Shown here one piece after another: positions 55,650 through 64,000 of a DNA stretch of 64,000 bases. Both the position numbers and the translations under genes were made by a program. The first letter of the stretch is position 1; every line of letters starts with the position of its first letter. Source of the DNA: Mesorhizobium hawassense (GTDB taxonomy: Bacteria > Pseudomonadota > Alphaproteobacteria > Rhizobiales > Rhizobiaceae); assembly GCF_003289945.1 (NCBI RefSeq), contig NZ_QMBP01000001.1, positions 682,001-746,000 of the forward strand. Reading direction: 5' to 3'. The notes below the pieces were generated by a model. The model did not search any database. It had not been told where the DNA came from and saw only the letters and a list, made by a program, of their open reading frames with translations.

Positions 55650-56201
55650 ATGACGGCGAAGCGCGCGCTCGACCTGGCGGTCGCTGCTCCGATGCTGGTG
55701 CTGGCGGCGCCCGTCCTTCTTGTCGCGATGCTGGCGATCCGGGCGACGTCACCCGGCCCGGCCATCTTCTCGCAAATCCGCGTCGGCCGTGGCGGAGCCC
55801 CCTTTGCCTGCCACAAGCTGCGCACGATGCGTCGCGAAACGCCGTCACTGCCCACCCACGAGGCGCCGGCGAGTTCGGTCACGACTGTCGGCAGGACGCT
55901 GCGCGCCACCAAGATCGACGAACTGCCGCAGCTCTGGAATGTGCTCAGGGGCGAGATGAGCCTCGTGGGGCCGCGCCCGTGCCTGCCGACCCAGACGGAA
56001 CTGATCGAACGGCGCAGGGAACGGGGCGTGCTCGCCGCGCTGCCGGGCATCACCGGGCTCGCGCAGATCAAGGGGATCGACATGTCGGACCCAAAACTCT
56101 GCGCCGAGACCGACGCGGCCTACCTCAAGGCCGCCTCCACCGGTCTGGATCTCAAAATATTGCTGGGTACGTTCTACCGTGCCCAGAACGTTTCACCGTA
56201 A
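55650..56201 (+). CDS. Initiating sugar-phosphate transferase (PglC/WcaJ C-terminal type)
   Basis: The 183-residue monotopic transferase starts at ATG 55650, 2 bp after the GT2 stop. One hydrophobic N-terminal segment (LDLAVAAPMLVLAAPVLLVA) is followed by GPAIFSQIRVGRGG, FACHKLRTM, TKIDELPQLWNVLRGEMSLV and GPRPCLPTQ. It moves a sugar-1-phosphate to undecaprenyl phosphate; with the nearby dehydratase and reductase, QuiNAc-1-P is a good candidate. The last codons (NVSP and stop) lie within a RIME-like repeat. Confidence 0.93.
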   Translation: MTAKRALDLAVAAPMLVLAAPVLLVAMLAIRATSPGPAIFSQIRVGRGGAPFACHKLRTMRRETPSLPTHEAPASSVTTVGRTLRATKIDELPQLWNVLRGEMSLVGPRPCLPTQTELIERRRERGVLAALPGITGLAQIKGIDMSDPKLCAETDAAYLKAASTGLDLKILLGTFYRAQNVSP

Positions 56202-56276
56202 CGGTGACGCGCTCAATCTCCTGGTTTTGACGCAATTCCGGACAGAAACGCTGCGCACTTTTCCTGGAATGCTCTA
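56181..56276 (-). repeat. RIME1-like repeat, copy E, full length
   Basis: On the minus strand it reads TAGAGCATTCCAGGAAAAGT, GTCCGGAATTGCGTCAAAAC and CACCGTTACGGTGAAACG. It contains the stop codons of both convergent genes: TAA at 56199-56201 and TAG at 56276-56274. Confidence 0.85.
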
Positions 56277-57203
56277 ACCGGCCCGTCGCGCCAGGTCCTC
56301 GAGCCGGCCGAGCGTGTCGGTTTCCGGCATCCAGCCTTCCGAGGCCAGCAGCGACTGATCGCAGATCTGCGTTGCCAGCAAAGCCTGCCACGACGCCCGT
56401 CCGCCGAGCATCGTCGCCAACAGCCGGATCGGCCAGGCCGGCATGGGGAGAAGCCGGGCCGGCCGGCAGTATCCACGCCGGAACGCGGCGATGATATCGG
56501 ACATCGCGACCGGGGAAGCGTCGCCCAGGACATAGGTCGGGCGCGGCGACGTCGGGCGAGTCAAGAGAAGCGTCGCGGCGCCGGCCACCGCATCATGCGA
56601 TATGAGCGAACGCACCGCTGCCAAGGCGGCTGTGGGCAGCGGCAGGCCAGTGGCTGCGAGCCGCATCAGTCCGCGCAGATTTCCCTTCATGCCTTCGCCA
56701 TAGACCGGCGGCAGCCGCAGCGCCGTCCCATCGGCGCGTCCGGCCGCCGCGAAAGCCTCCAGCATTTCGATCTCGCCCTCGCGCTTGGAGCGCCCATAGG
56801 CGCATTGCGGGGCAGGGGGCGTGGCCTCGCCGATGGTGCCGCTGAAACCCGGTCCCACGACGGCCCGGATCGAGGAGAGATAGATGAAGCGCCCGGCGGT
56901 GCGCGTTGCGGCCGCTTGGGCAAGCCGTCCCGTCAGCGTCGCATTGACGGCTCGGAAGTCGGCCTCGCTTGCGCTGCGATCATTGTTGAGCGCCGCGCAA
57001 TGAACGACATGGGTGACGTCGCGCATCAGCGCCAGAAACGCTTCCTGCGCCGCGTCGGCGCCGGGCAGCTCGACGGCGTCGTCCGCGCCTGCCGGCGGTT
57101 GCGGCGCGCGGGAGGCGACCCGTATGTCAAATCCGGCCTCGCGCAACCGGCCGACGACCCGGCGTCCAATGAAGCCTGTCGCGCCGGTGACCAGGACCTT
57201 CAT
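56274..57203 (-). CDS. NAD-dependent epimerase/4-keto-reductase (WreQ/WbpV-like)
   Basis: The product has 309 residues from ATG 57203; the frame to 57989 is antisense noise over the ligase gene. The SDR motifs are TGATGFIGRRV, HCAALNNDRSASEADFRAVN, YLSSIRAV and YGRSKREGE. This group includes reductases that turn UDP-4-keto-6-deoxy-HexNAc into QuiNAc or FucNAc. The location beside the dehydratase and the initiating transferase supports this. The start overlaps the ligase stop (ATGA), so the two are cotranscribed. Confidence 0.85.
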   Translation of the reverse strand: MKVLVTGATGFIGRRVVGRLREAGFDIRVASRAPQPPAGADDAVELPGADAAQEAFLALMRDVTHVVHCAALNNDRSASEADFRAVNATLTGRLAQAAATRTAGRFIYLSSIRAVVGPGFSGTIGEATPPAPQCAYGRSKREGEIEMLEAFAAAGRADGTALRLPPVYGEGMKGNLRGLMRLAATGLPLPTAALAAVRSLISHDAVAGAATLLLTRPTSPRPTYVLGDASPVAMSDIIAAFRRGYCRPARLLPMPAWPIRLLATMLGGRASWQALLATQICDQSLLASEGWMPETDTLGRLEDLARRAG

Positions 57204-58492
57204 GGTCGCGGGCTGGCGTCCGGCGCCATGGCAGGCGCGCTTTCGCCGGTCGGGGCAATCGTGCGCCCGGACGCAAGGTAGGTTCCCGAAATCAGGAACA
57301 CCATCAGCGTCGCATCGAGGATATCGTGACCGATGAGGATGCCGGCCATTCCGCCGGTGAGATAGGTGATGACCGCGACAAGCACCATCGTTGCGCCGAA
57401 CCGTTCGACCGGATCGGCGCTGACGCGCAATGTCTTTGCAGCGTTTCGCACGGCGATGACGAAGATCGACGCGAGCGCCAGCCCCCCGAGCAGGCCCGCC
57501 TCGACCAGCGCCGTCAGGAAGCCGTTGTGGAAATGGCTGAAGCTTTGACTCAGGCCGAACTGGTCCTGAAAACCCTGCTTGATCAGCGCCCGGCTTGCCG
57601 AGATGCCGTGGCCGAAAATCGGCTTCTCGCGAAACGCGGTGGCGCCCATTTCCCACATCGCCACGCGCAGGCCGAGCGCCGTCGAATGATCGCCCTTGGC
57701 ATTCAGCGCGTCCCAGTCGCTGACCAGGAAGTCGGTTCGATCGACGATGACGTGCGAGCCGATCGCGGCAATCACCAGGGCGACGACGACGCCGATCACC
57801 GCGAAGCGCGCCACATTGGCGTTGGTGAAGCGGCGGCGATTGACGAGCAGGACGACGATGCCGGCAATCGGCACGGCCACCCAGATCATGCGCGACGCCG
57901 AATAAACAACCGCCAGGGCTCCAGCCATCGCCGCCAGGACGAGCAGCTTCCAGCGCTTCTCGATGCCCGACAGCGCGCCGGCAAGGCATAGCATGACGGC
58001 AAGGCAGGTAACGGTAGCAAAGACAATCGGATTTCCGGCGCCGCCCTCGGCCCTCACGCCAAGCCGGTAATTCTGGAAGATGGCGAGAGCCAGCGCGCCG
58101 AAGCAGGCCGCGGTGCTTGCCAGAATGGCGATGCGCGCCAGCGTGATCTTCTCGGTGATACTCCAGGTCGAATAGGAGATGGGGAAGAGCAGGAAGGTGA
58201 TCAGCGGCAGGAACAGCCGTAGATCAGCGGCGAGCGTGCCGTTGACGATCGAGGCGAGGACCATGGCCGCGCAATAGGCATAGATCGCCACCGTCAAGGC
58301 GAGCATCGGCCGGTCGATGTTGAAGCGGCGCCGTTTCGTGGCGAGCAGAATCACGGACCACACGCCGCCGGCATTGAAGGTGACGCTGACCAGCGATCCA
58401 AGCACCGGCGGCGAAAAAAAGCAGAGGATCGAGAAGTAGAAATTGATCTGTGCGGGGGTGAGGTGGCGCCGGAGCGTTGTAAACGGGTTCAA
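57200..58492 (-). CDS. O-antigen ligase family (Wzy_C) membrane protein
   Basis: The product has about 430 residues from TTG 58492 (MNPFTTLRRHLTPAQINFYF); the frame continues to 58789, but that part looks non-coding. About 11-12 membrane helices are seen. The conserved periplasmic loop is FGHGISASRALIKQG to FSHFHNGFLTALVEAGLLGG, the Wzy_C signature. It either joins O-antigen to lipid A-core (WaaL) or polymerises units (Wzy); with an ABC exporter present, ligase is favoured. No strong ribosome site supports the start. Confidence 0.85.
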   Translation of the reverse strand: MNPFTTLRRHLTPAQINFYFSILCFFSPPVLGSLVSVTFNAGGVWSVILLATKRRRFNIDRPMLALTVAIYAYCAAMVLASIVNGTLAADLRLFLPLITFLLFPISYSTWSITEKITLARIAILASTAACFGALALAIFQNYRLGVRAEGGAGNPIVFATVTCLAVMLCLAGALSGIEKRWKLLVLAAMAGALAVVYSASRMIWVAVPIAGIVVLLVNRRRFTNANVARFAVIGVVVALVIAAIGSHVIVDRTDFLVSDWDALNAKGDHSTALGLRVAMWEMGATAFREKPIFGHGISASRALIKQGFQDQFGLSQSFSHFHNGFLTALVEAGLLGGLALASIFVIAVRNAAKTLRVSADPVERFGATMVLVAVITYLTGGMAGILIGHDILDATLMVFLISGTYLASGRTIAPTGESAPAMAPDASPRP

Positions 58493-58951
58493 ATGCTTTG
58501 CTTCGCAATTCCAGCTTGCGCCCGGACCCTTGGAGCCAGCCGAAGACTGCCTCGATGAACTCCGTTTGCCGCGCCTTGCCCGCCCCGAGCCCGTATAGCT
58601 GCTGGCGCCATTCCGCGATAGGGCAGTCGGCAATGTTCCGGCAAAAATCCTCGGTCCGGGCGCAGACGTTAGGCTGGGTGTCCCAAGGCTATGTTTCAGG
58701 CGATCGTTCTCCGCGCTTCCGCGTTTCGAGCGCCCTGGCAGGATTTTCCGCTTTACCGGCCTCGCTTGGAAAATTCGTTCCCTAATCACCTTGCGCCGGG
58801 CGCGTCTTGCATTGTTATGGGCGATGCCGATCTGTTAGAACGCCCGCACGAAACAGTTTGTCCAAAGTGAAATTTGCACCCGTGCGGCCACAGAATTGCC
58901 CCGGCAATGCAAGATTTCCACTCGACGGCACGAGAGAACGCTCGACAGTCC
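58493..58951. promoter_or_regulatory. 459-bp divergent gap between ligase and cysD
   Basis: I see no gene here that I can support. A frame continuing upstream of the ligase start reads poorly as protein. The gap should hold the promoters of the leftward ligase-epimerase pair and of cysD; no clear promoter hexamer, riboswitch or nod box was found. Confidence 0.35.
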
Positions 58952-59857
58952 ATGAATATCGCGCTCACGCATCTGCAGCGGCTCGAGGCCGAATCCATCC
59001 ATATCTTCCGCGAGGTCGCGGCATCCTTCTCCAAGCCAGTGATGCTCTATTCGGTCGGCAAGGATTCCTCGGTGCTGATGCATCTGGCGATGAAGGCCTT
59101 CTACCCGGCCAAGCCGCCTTTCCCGTTCCTGCATGTCGACACCACCTGGAAGTTCCGCGAGATGATCACCTTTCGCGATCAGATGGCGCAGAAGCTCGGC
59201 TTCGACCTGCTCGTTCATGTCAACGAGGACGGCGTTCGCGACGGCATCAATCCCTTCGACCACGGCTCCAACACCCACACCCATGTGATGAAGACGGTGG
59301 GGCTGCGCCAGGCGCTCGACAAATACGGCTTCGACGCCGCGTTTGGCGGCGCCCGCCGCGACGAGGAGAAGTCGCGCGCCAAGGAACGCATCTTCTCCTT
59401 CCGCAACGCGCAGCATTCCTGGGATCCCAAGAACCAGCGGCCGGAAATGTGGAAGATCTTCAACACCCGCATCGCGCCGGGCGAGTCGATCCGCGTCTTC
59501 CCGCTGTCGAACTGGACTGAACTCGATATTTGGCAGTACATCCTGCAGGAGAACATCCCGATCGTGCCGCTCTATTTCGCCAAGGAGCGGCCGGTTGTCG
59601 AGCGCGACGGCATGCTGATCATGAAGGATGACGATCGCATGCAGCTGCGTCCCGGCGAGACGGTCGAGAGCCGCCTGGTGCGCTTCCGCACGCTCGGCTG
59701 CTATCCCCTGACCGGCGCCATCGAATCGGACGCTGACACGCTGGAGGCGATCGTCGGCGAGATGCTGACCGCCCGCACCTCCGAGCGCCAGGGCCGCCTC
59801 ATCGACCGCGACGAGGCGGGCTCGATGGAAAAGAAGAAGCGCGAGGGTTATTTCTGA
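58952..59857 (+). CDS. cysD: Sulfate adenylyltransferase subunit 2 (CysD/NodP-like)
   Basis: The product has 301 residues from ATG 58952 ([19 protein letters not shown]), matching the usual length; an upstream ATG 58907 is possible. The PP-loop [18 protein letters not shown], the [20 protein letters not shown] segment and [15 protein letters not shown] define CysD. With CysN it makes APS from ATP and sulfate. NodP is the symbiotic paralogue; without nearby nod genes, CysD is preferred. It is followed by cysNC after 2 bp. Confidence 0.95.
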   Translation: MNIALTHLQRLEAESIHIFREVAASFSKPVMLYSVGKDSSVLMHLAMKAFYPAKPPFPFLHVDTTWKFREMITFRDQMAQKLGFDLLVHVNEDGVRDGINPFDHGSNTHTHVMKTVGLRQALDKYGFDAAFGGARRDEEKSRAKERIFSFRNAQHSWDPKNQRPEMWKIFNTRIAPGESIRVFPLSNWTELDIWQYILQENIPIVPLYFAKERPVVERDGMLIMKDDDRMQLRPGETVESRLVRFRTLGCYPLTGAIESDADTLEAIVGEMLTARTSERQGRLIDRDEAGSMEKKKREGYF

Positions 59858-59859
59858 TA

Positions 59860-61797
59860 ATGCGCCACATCATGGCAAAGAGCCTCGCCCCGACCGACGG
59901 CATCCGCGACTACATGGCCGCGCAAGAGAAGAAGTCGCTGCTGCGCTTCCTCACCTGCGGCTCGGTCGACGACGGCAAGTCGACGCTGATCGGCCGTCTG
60001 CTCTCCGACACGAAGCAGATTTTCGAGGACCAGCTCGCCGCGCTCGAGAAGGACTCGCGCAAGCACGGCACCACCGGCGACGATATCGACTTCGCGCTTT
60101 TGGTCGACGGGCTGGAGGCCGAGCGCGAGCAAGGCATCACCATCGATGTCGCCTATCGCTTCTTCGCCACGCCGAAGCGCAAGTTCATCGTCGCCGACAC
60201 GCCCGGCCACGAGCAGTATACCCGCAACATGGCGACCGGCGCCTCGACGGCGGATCTGGCCATCGTGCTGATCGATGCGCGCCAGGGCGTGCTGCGCCAG
60301 ACCCGGCGTCACTCGATCATCGCCTCGCTGCTCGGCATCCGTCACATCGTGCTCGCCGTCAACAAGATCGACCTTGTCGGCTTCGACAAAGCCGTATTCG
60401 ACCAGATCGTCGCCGACTACGCCGAATTCGCCCAAAACCTCGGCTTTGTCAGCGTCGCGCCGATCCCGATGTCGGCGCGTTTCGGCGACAATGTCACCAG
60501 CCGCTCTGAGCGCACACCCTGGTATTCCGGGCCGTCGCTGATCGAGCATCTCGAAACCGTGTCGGTCGATGAAGCGGCAGCCGAACTCCCGTTCCGCTTC
60601 CCCGTCCAATATGTGAACCGCCCGAACCTCGATTTCCGCGGCTTCGCCGGCACCATCGCCTCCGGCACGGTGGCGCAGGGTGACGAGGTTGTCGTCGCGA
60701 AATCCGGCAAGGCGTCCCGCGTCAAGCGCATCGTCGCGCATGGCGGCGACCTCAAGGAAGCCGTCGCGGGCCAGGCCATCACGCTGGTCCTCGACGACGA
60801 AGTCGAGGTATCGCGCGGCAATCTGCTGGTGTCGCCGGCGGCGCGCCCGCAGGTCGCCGACCAGTTCGCGGCCAACATCGTCTGGTTCGACGAGCAGGCA
60901 TTGCTGCCCGGCCGCTCCTACATATTGCGCACCGAGACCGATCAGGTCAGCGCCACCGTCACCGAGCTGAAATACCGGGTCAACGTCAACGATTTCGCGC
61001 ATGAGGCGGCAAAGTCGCTCGACATGAACGAGGTCGGCGTCTGCAACCTCTCGACCAGGGCGCCTATCGCTTTCGATCCCTTCGCGGAGAACCGCACCAC
61101 CGGCGCCTTCATCCTGATCGACCGCATCACCAACGCCACGGTCGGCGCCGGCATGATCCTGCATTCGCTGCGCCGGGCCGAGAACATCCACTGGCAGTCG
61201 CTCGATGTCGGCAAGCGCGGCCGCTCCGACCTGAAGAACCAGCGTCCGGCGGTGTTCTGGTTCACCGGGCTCTCCGGCTCCGGCAAGTCGACCATCGCCA
61301 ACCTCTTCGAGAAGAAGCTGTTCGCGTCCGGCCGCCACACCTACATCCTCGACGGCGACAATGTCCGCCATGGTCTGAACCGCGATCTCGGCTTCACCGA
61401 CGCCGACCGCGTGGAAAACATCCGCCGCGTCGCCGAGGTGGCCAAGCTGATGGCCGATGCCGGCCTGATCGTCATCGTCTCCTTCATCTCGCCCTTCGCC
61501 GCCGAACGGCGCGTGGCGCGCGAACTGATGGCCGAGGGCGAGTTCGTCGAGGTGTTCGTCGACACGCCGTTCGAGGAATGCGCCCGCCGCGACCCGAAGG
61601 GCCTTTACGCGCGCGCCCTGAGTGGCGAGATCAAGAACTTTACCGGCGTCGATTCCCCCTATGAGGCGCCGGAGCATCCCGAAATCCACCTCGAGACACT
61701 CGGCCGGAGCCCGGAGGAGATGGCGGAAGCCCTCGAACACTGGCTGACCGAGCGCGACATTGCCGAAGAGCAGTATGACAATGGCGGCGGTATCTGA
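59860..61797 (+). CDS. cysNC: Sulfate adenylyltransferase subunit 1 / APS kinase (CysNC/NodQ-like)
   Basis: This is a 645-residue fusion. Residues 1-450 are a CysN GTPase: [43 protein letters not shown]. Residues 455-640 are an APS kinase (CysC): [27 protein letters not shown], and [17 protein letters not shown]. It makes APS and then PAPS, the donor of the two sulfotransferases in this window. The fused form and size match NodQ of rhizobia. Confidence 0.96.
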   Translation: MRHIMAKSLAPTDGIRDYMAAQEKKSLLRFLTCGSVDDGKSTLIGRLLSDTKQIFEDQLAALEKDSRKHGTTGDDIDFALLVDGLEAEREQGITIDVAYRFFATPKRKFIVADTPGHEQYTRNMATGASTADLAIVLIDARQGVLRQTRRHSIIASLLGIRHIVLAVNKIDLVGFDKAVFDQIVADYAEFAQNLGFVSVAPIPMSARFGDNVTSRSERTPWYSGPSLIEHLETVSVDEAAAELPFRFPVQYVNRPNLDFRGFAGTIASGTVAQGDEVVVAKSGKASRVKRIVAHGGDLKEAVAGQAITLVLDDEVEVSRGNLLVSPAARPQVADQFAANIVWFDEQALLPGRSYILRTETDQVSATVTELKYRVNVNDFAHEAAKSLDMNEVGVCNLSTRAPIAFDPFAENRTTGAFILIDRITNATVGAGMILHSLRRAENIHWQSLDVGKRGRSDLKNQRPAVFWFTGLSGSGKSTIANLFEKKLFASGRHTYILDGDNVRHGLNRDLGFTDADRVENIRRVAEVAKLMADAGLIVIVSFISPFAAERRVARELMAEGEFVEVFVDTPFEECARRDPKGLYARALSGEIKNFTGVDSPYEAPEHPEIHLETLGRSPEEMAEALEHWLTERDIAEEQYDNGGGI

Positions 61798-62593
61798 CGA
61801 CGAGGCGATGCTGGGCGTCTTCGAGTGCCTTGCGCTCGACGCCGGGCGCGAGGTGATGCGGGTCTTCCACGAAGGCTGCGCCGTCGACAGCAAGGCCGAC
61901 TCCTCGCCGGTGACGGAAGCCGACCGCGAAAGCGAGAAGATCATCCTCGCCGGCCTCCGCGCGGCCTACCCTGAAATCCCTTGCGTGGCCGAGGAGGAGG
62001 TGGCGGCCGGTATCGCCACGCCCGACCTCGAAGGTGCGTTCTTCCTGATCGATCCGCTCGACGGCACCAAGGAATTCGTCAATCGCCGCACCGACTTTAC
62101 CGTCAACATCGCGCTGGTCCGTCATGGCGTGCCGGAAGTCGGCGTCGTCTACGCGCCGTGCACGGGGCGCTTCTTCAGCGGACGGCCGGGCAGGGCGGAG
62201 GCGCTTGAAGTCGATGCCGATTATCGGATTGCCGATCGACGGCCGATCGAGGTCAGGCAGGGCGCCACGCCGCTCGCCGTCGTCGCCAGCCGCTCGCACA
62301 ACACGCCCGAGACCGACGCCTTCATCCGCGACCTGGGCGCCGCCGAGATCGTCTCGGTCGGCTCGTCGCTGAAATTCTGCCTGCTCGCTGCGGCGGAAGC
62401 CGACGTCTATCCTCGTTTCGGCCGCACCATGGAATGGGACACCGCGGCAGGGGACGCGGTACTACGCGCCGCCGGCGGCATGACCCGCACGCTGGACGGT
62501 GACCCGCTGGTCTACGGCAAGCGCAACCAGGCGAGCGACAGCGATTTCGCCAATCCGCATTTCATCGCGACGGGGAAGAGCGCGGGCGCGTAG
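61781..62593 (+). CDS. cysQ: 3'(2'),5'-bisphosphate nucleotidase
   Basis: The product has 270 residues from ATG 61781, overlapping cysNC by 17 bp; a start at 61760 is possible. It is an inositol monophosphatase-fold protein with CysQ motifs: [42 protein letters not shown] and [17 protein letters not shown]. It hydrolyses PAP, the product of sulfotransferases, and relieves its inhibition. The position directly after cysNC supports a PAPS-cycle operon. Confidence 0.95.
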   Translation: MAAVSDDEAMLGVFECLALDAGREVMRVFHEGCAVDSKADSSPVTEADRESEKIILAGLRAAYPEIPCVAEEEVAAGIATPDLEGAFFLIDPLDGTKEFVNRRTDFTVNIALVRHGVPEVGVVYAPCTGRFFSGRPGRAEALEVDADYRIADRRPIEVRQGATPLAVVASRSHNTPETDAFIRDLGAAEIVSVGSSLKFCLLAAAEADVYPRFGRTMEWDTAAGDAVLRAAGGMTRTLDGDPLVYGKRNQASDSDFANPHFIATGKSAGA

Positions 62594-62632
62594 TCAGCGT
62601 CGCTGCTCAGAGACTTCGATATGTTGGCGGGA

Positions 62633-62795
62633 CAGCGCCCCCCTCTGTCCTGCCGGACATCTCCCCCACAAGGGGGGAGATCAGACGTCGCCTTGGCTTT
62701 CGCCAATCTCCAACGCTACAGGATGAAGAGGGGGTGCTGAAGCTGCCAATCTCCCCCCAAGTGGGTGAGATGTCCGGCAGGACAGAGGGGAGGAT
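62633..62795. repeat. Long inverted repeat element after cysQ
   Basis: Perfect 24-bp arms at 62640-62663 and 62767-62790 flank a 103-bp centre. The centre starts and ends with small hairpins made of CTCCCCC and GGGGGAG runs. It fills most of the gap between cysQ and the convergent aminotransferase gene. It looks like a mobile palindromic repeat and could also act as a terminator. Confidence 0.75.
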
Positions 62796-62828
62796 CGCGA
62801 CCTCGCATCTCAGGCGTACAATCCGCGC

Positions 62829-63971
62829 CTAAGCCGCCGCGACATGCGCCGAGTTCGAACCGATGTAGTTCCGGATCGTCTCGATAATGCGGTCCTGGTC
62901 GGCTTCGCTGAGATAGGCGTGCATAGGAAGGCAGAGGATCTGCTTCGGCAGTGCTTCCGAGACGGCAAGACCAGTCGGCGTGCGCGGGTAATCCTTGTAG
63001 GCGACCTGCTCGTGCAGCGGCTTCACATAGTAGATCACCGATGGGATGCCCTTTTCGCCCAGATGGGCCTTCAGCCCGTCGCGCTTCGGCGTCTCGATGG
63101 CGTATTGCGCCCAGGCCGAACGGCCGTGGCCCAGATTGCGTGACGCCTTGACGATGTCGCCGAGGCCTTTGGCATACCGGTCCGCCACCACTTGCCGCGC
63201 CACCATCTCGTCCTCGAGGATGGCGAGCTTCTCGATCAGGATCGCCGCCTGCAGCGTGTCGAGGCGCGAATTGATGCCGACGCGGACATTGTCGTACTGC
63301 GTCTCGCCCTTACCGTGGAAGGCGAAGGAACGGAGCTTGTCGGCCAAGGCGCCGTCATTGGTGAACATCGCGCCGCCATCGCCATAGCAACCGAGCGGCT
63401 TGGCGGGGTAAAAACTTGTCGAGCCGACATGGCCGAAGGCGCCGCACATCTTGGCGTCGGCGGAACCGCCCATCGACTGCGCGGCGTCCTCGATCACCAG
63501 CAGGTTCTCGCGCTTGGCAATCGCCATGATCGCTTCGTAGTCGGCTGAAAGGCCGAACAGGTCGACCGGGATGATCGCCTTCGGCTTCAGCCGGCCTTCC
63601 CTCTTGATCATCTCGATCGCCGCTTCGAGGCTGGCGATGTCGATGTTGTAGCTATCACGGTCGACGTCGACGAAGACCGGCTCGGCCTTGGCCAGCGCCA
63701 CCACTTCGGCCGTCGCGGCGAAGGTGAAGCTCGGCACGAACACCGCGTCGCCCGGACCGATGCCGGCCGCAAACAGCGGCAGCAGCAGCGCGTCGGTGCC
63801 GTTGGCGCAGGCGACCACATGCTTGACGCCGATATAGGCCGCGAGCTTGTTTTCGAATTCGGTGACCTGCGGCCCGAGGATATAGCGGCCGTCCTCGACG
63901 ACGTGGTCGATCGCGGCTTCGAGCCGGTCGCGGATTCGTTCGCGCTGCGCGCCAAGATCGATGAACTGCAT
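62829..63971 (-). CDS. DegT/DnrJ/EryC1/StrS aminotransferase (WbpE-like)
   Basis: The product has 380 residues from ATG 63971 (MQFIDLGAQRERIRDRL); the frame reaches TTG 63992. The PLP sugar aminotransferase motifs are ANGTDALLLPLFAAGIGPGD, PSFTFAATAE, VIEDAAQSMGG, and the Lys region TSFYPAKPLGCYGDGG. It resembles enzymes that aminate UDP-3-keto- or 4-keto-HexNAc sugars such as WbpE. With the WbpM-type enzyme it may supply an amino sugar, but partner dehydrogenase/acetyltransferase genes are not in view. Confidence 0.9.
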   Translation of the reverse strand: MQFIDLGAQRERIRDRLEAAIDHVVEDGRYILGPQVTEFENKLAAYIGVKHVVACANGTDALLLPLFAAGIGPGDAVFVPSFTFAATAEVVALAKAEPVFVDVDRDSYNIDIASLEAAIEMIKREGRLKPKAIIPVDLFGLSADYEAIMAIAKRENLLVIEDAAQSMGGSADAKMCGAFGHVGSTSFYPAKPLGCYGDGGAMFTNDGALADKLRSFAFHGKGETQYDNVRVGINSRLDTLQAAILIEKLAILEDEMVARQVVADRYAKGLGDIVKASRNLGHGRSAWAQYAIETPKRDGLKAHLGEKGIPSVIYYVKPLHEQVAYKDYPRTPTGLAVSEALPKQILCLPMHAYLSEADQDRIIETIRNYIGSNSAHVAAA

Positions 63972-64000
63972 GTCGGCCTCGAATGCTGCCAATAAACCGG

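Noticed and set aside
58952..61797. nodPQ of a nodulation cluster
   Set aside because: Sequence is NodPQ-like, but no nod box, nodABC or nodH is nearby; housekeeping or LPS-related cysD-cysNC is more likely.
59848..61944. 698-codon frame antisense to cysNC
   Set aside because: Shadow of a high-GC gene; composition is Asp/Arg/Val-biased without domains.

Overview
The window looks like chromosome of a Mesorhizobium-type alphaproteobacterium (Rhizobiales). The grounds are high GC, Ti-type conjugation TraA, RIME-like intergenic repeats typical of Rhizobiaceae and relatives, NodPQ-like sulfate activation genes and a large O-antigen/LPS locus. This is inferred from gene content, not from a database match.

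Region 1 (1 to about 10,533) is the right-hand part of an integrative mobile element. It starts inside a TraA relaxase/helicase gene, followed by an AlpA-like regulator. A four-gene leftward cluster reads as a CBASS antiphage operon: a 45-codon small ORF, an HNH-SAVED effector (Cap5), a CD-NTase, and an E2-like protein with a SEC-C zinc motif. Upstream on the same strand is a HigB-like toxin overlapping an HTH-ImmA/IrrE metallopeptidase. Then come an XRE regulator, two hypothetical genes and a large serine recombinase. The recombinase points into tRNA-Gln(TTG), whose 3' end forms the element boundary. The other end of the element lies outside the window.

Region 2 (10.7 to 35.3 kb) is a surface-polysaccharide locus. 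It holds seven glycosyltransferase genes (GT4-like, two of them double-domain proteins), two FkbM methyltransferases with coiled-coil tails, two sulfotransferases, a PIG-L-like protein, a Wzm/Wzt-type ABC exporter, and a manB-manC-gmd-rmd-methyltransferase operon for GDP-mannose to GDP-D-rhamnose.

Region 3 (35.4 to 47.4 kb) is mostly ordinary core genome: VOC protein, ppdK, two tandem GT9 heptosyltransferase-like genes, a polysaccharide deacetylase, DUF427, an acyl-CoA synthetase, DUF1499, an MBL hydrolase and bioY, ending in a clear terminator.

Region 4 (47.6 to 64 kb) resumes glycan synthesis. It has rmlACBD (dTDP-L-rhamnose), a methyltransferase, a WbpM-type 4,6-dehydratase, a GT2, an initiating sugar-phosphate transferase, a reductase-like epimerase and an O-antigen ligase. 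These are followed by cysD-cysNC-cysQ (PAPS synthesis and PAP removal) and a DegT-type aminotransferase. Together the genes suggest an exported, rhamnose-rich, methylated and probably sulfated O-antigen started by an N-acetyl-6-deoxyhexosamine such as QuiNAc.

RIME-like repeats are scattered through regions 2 to 4 and absent from the mobile element. Several supply or abut stop codons of flanking genes.
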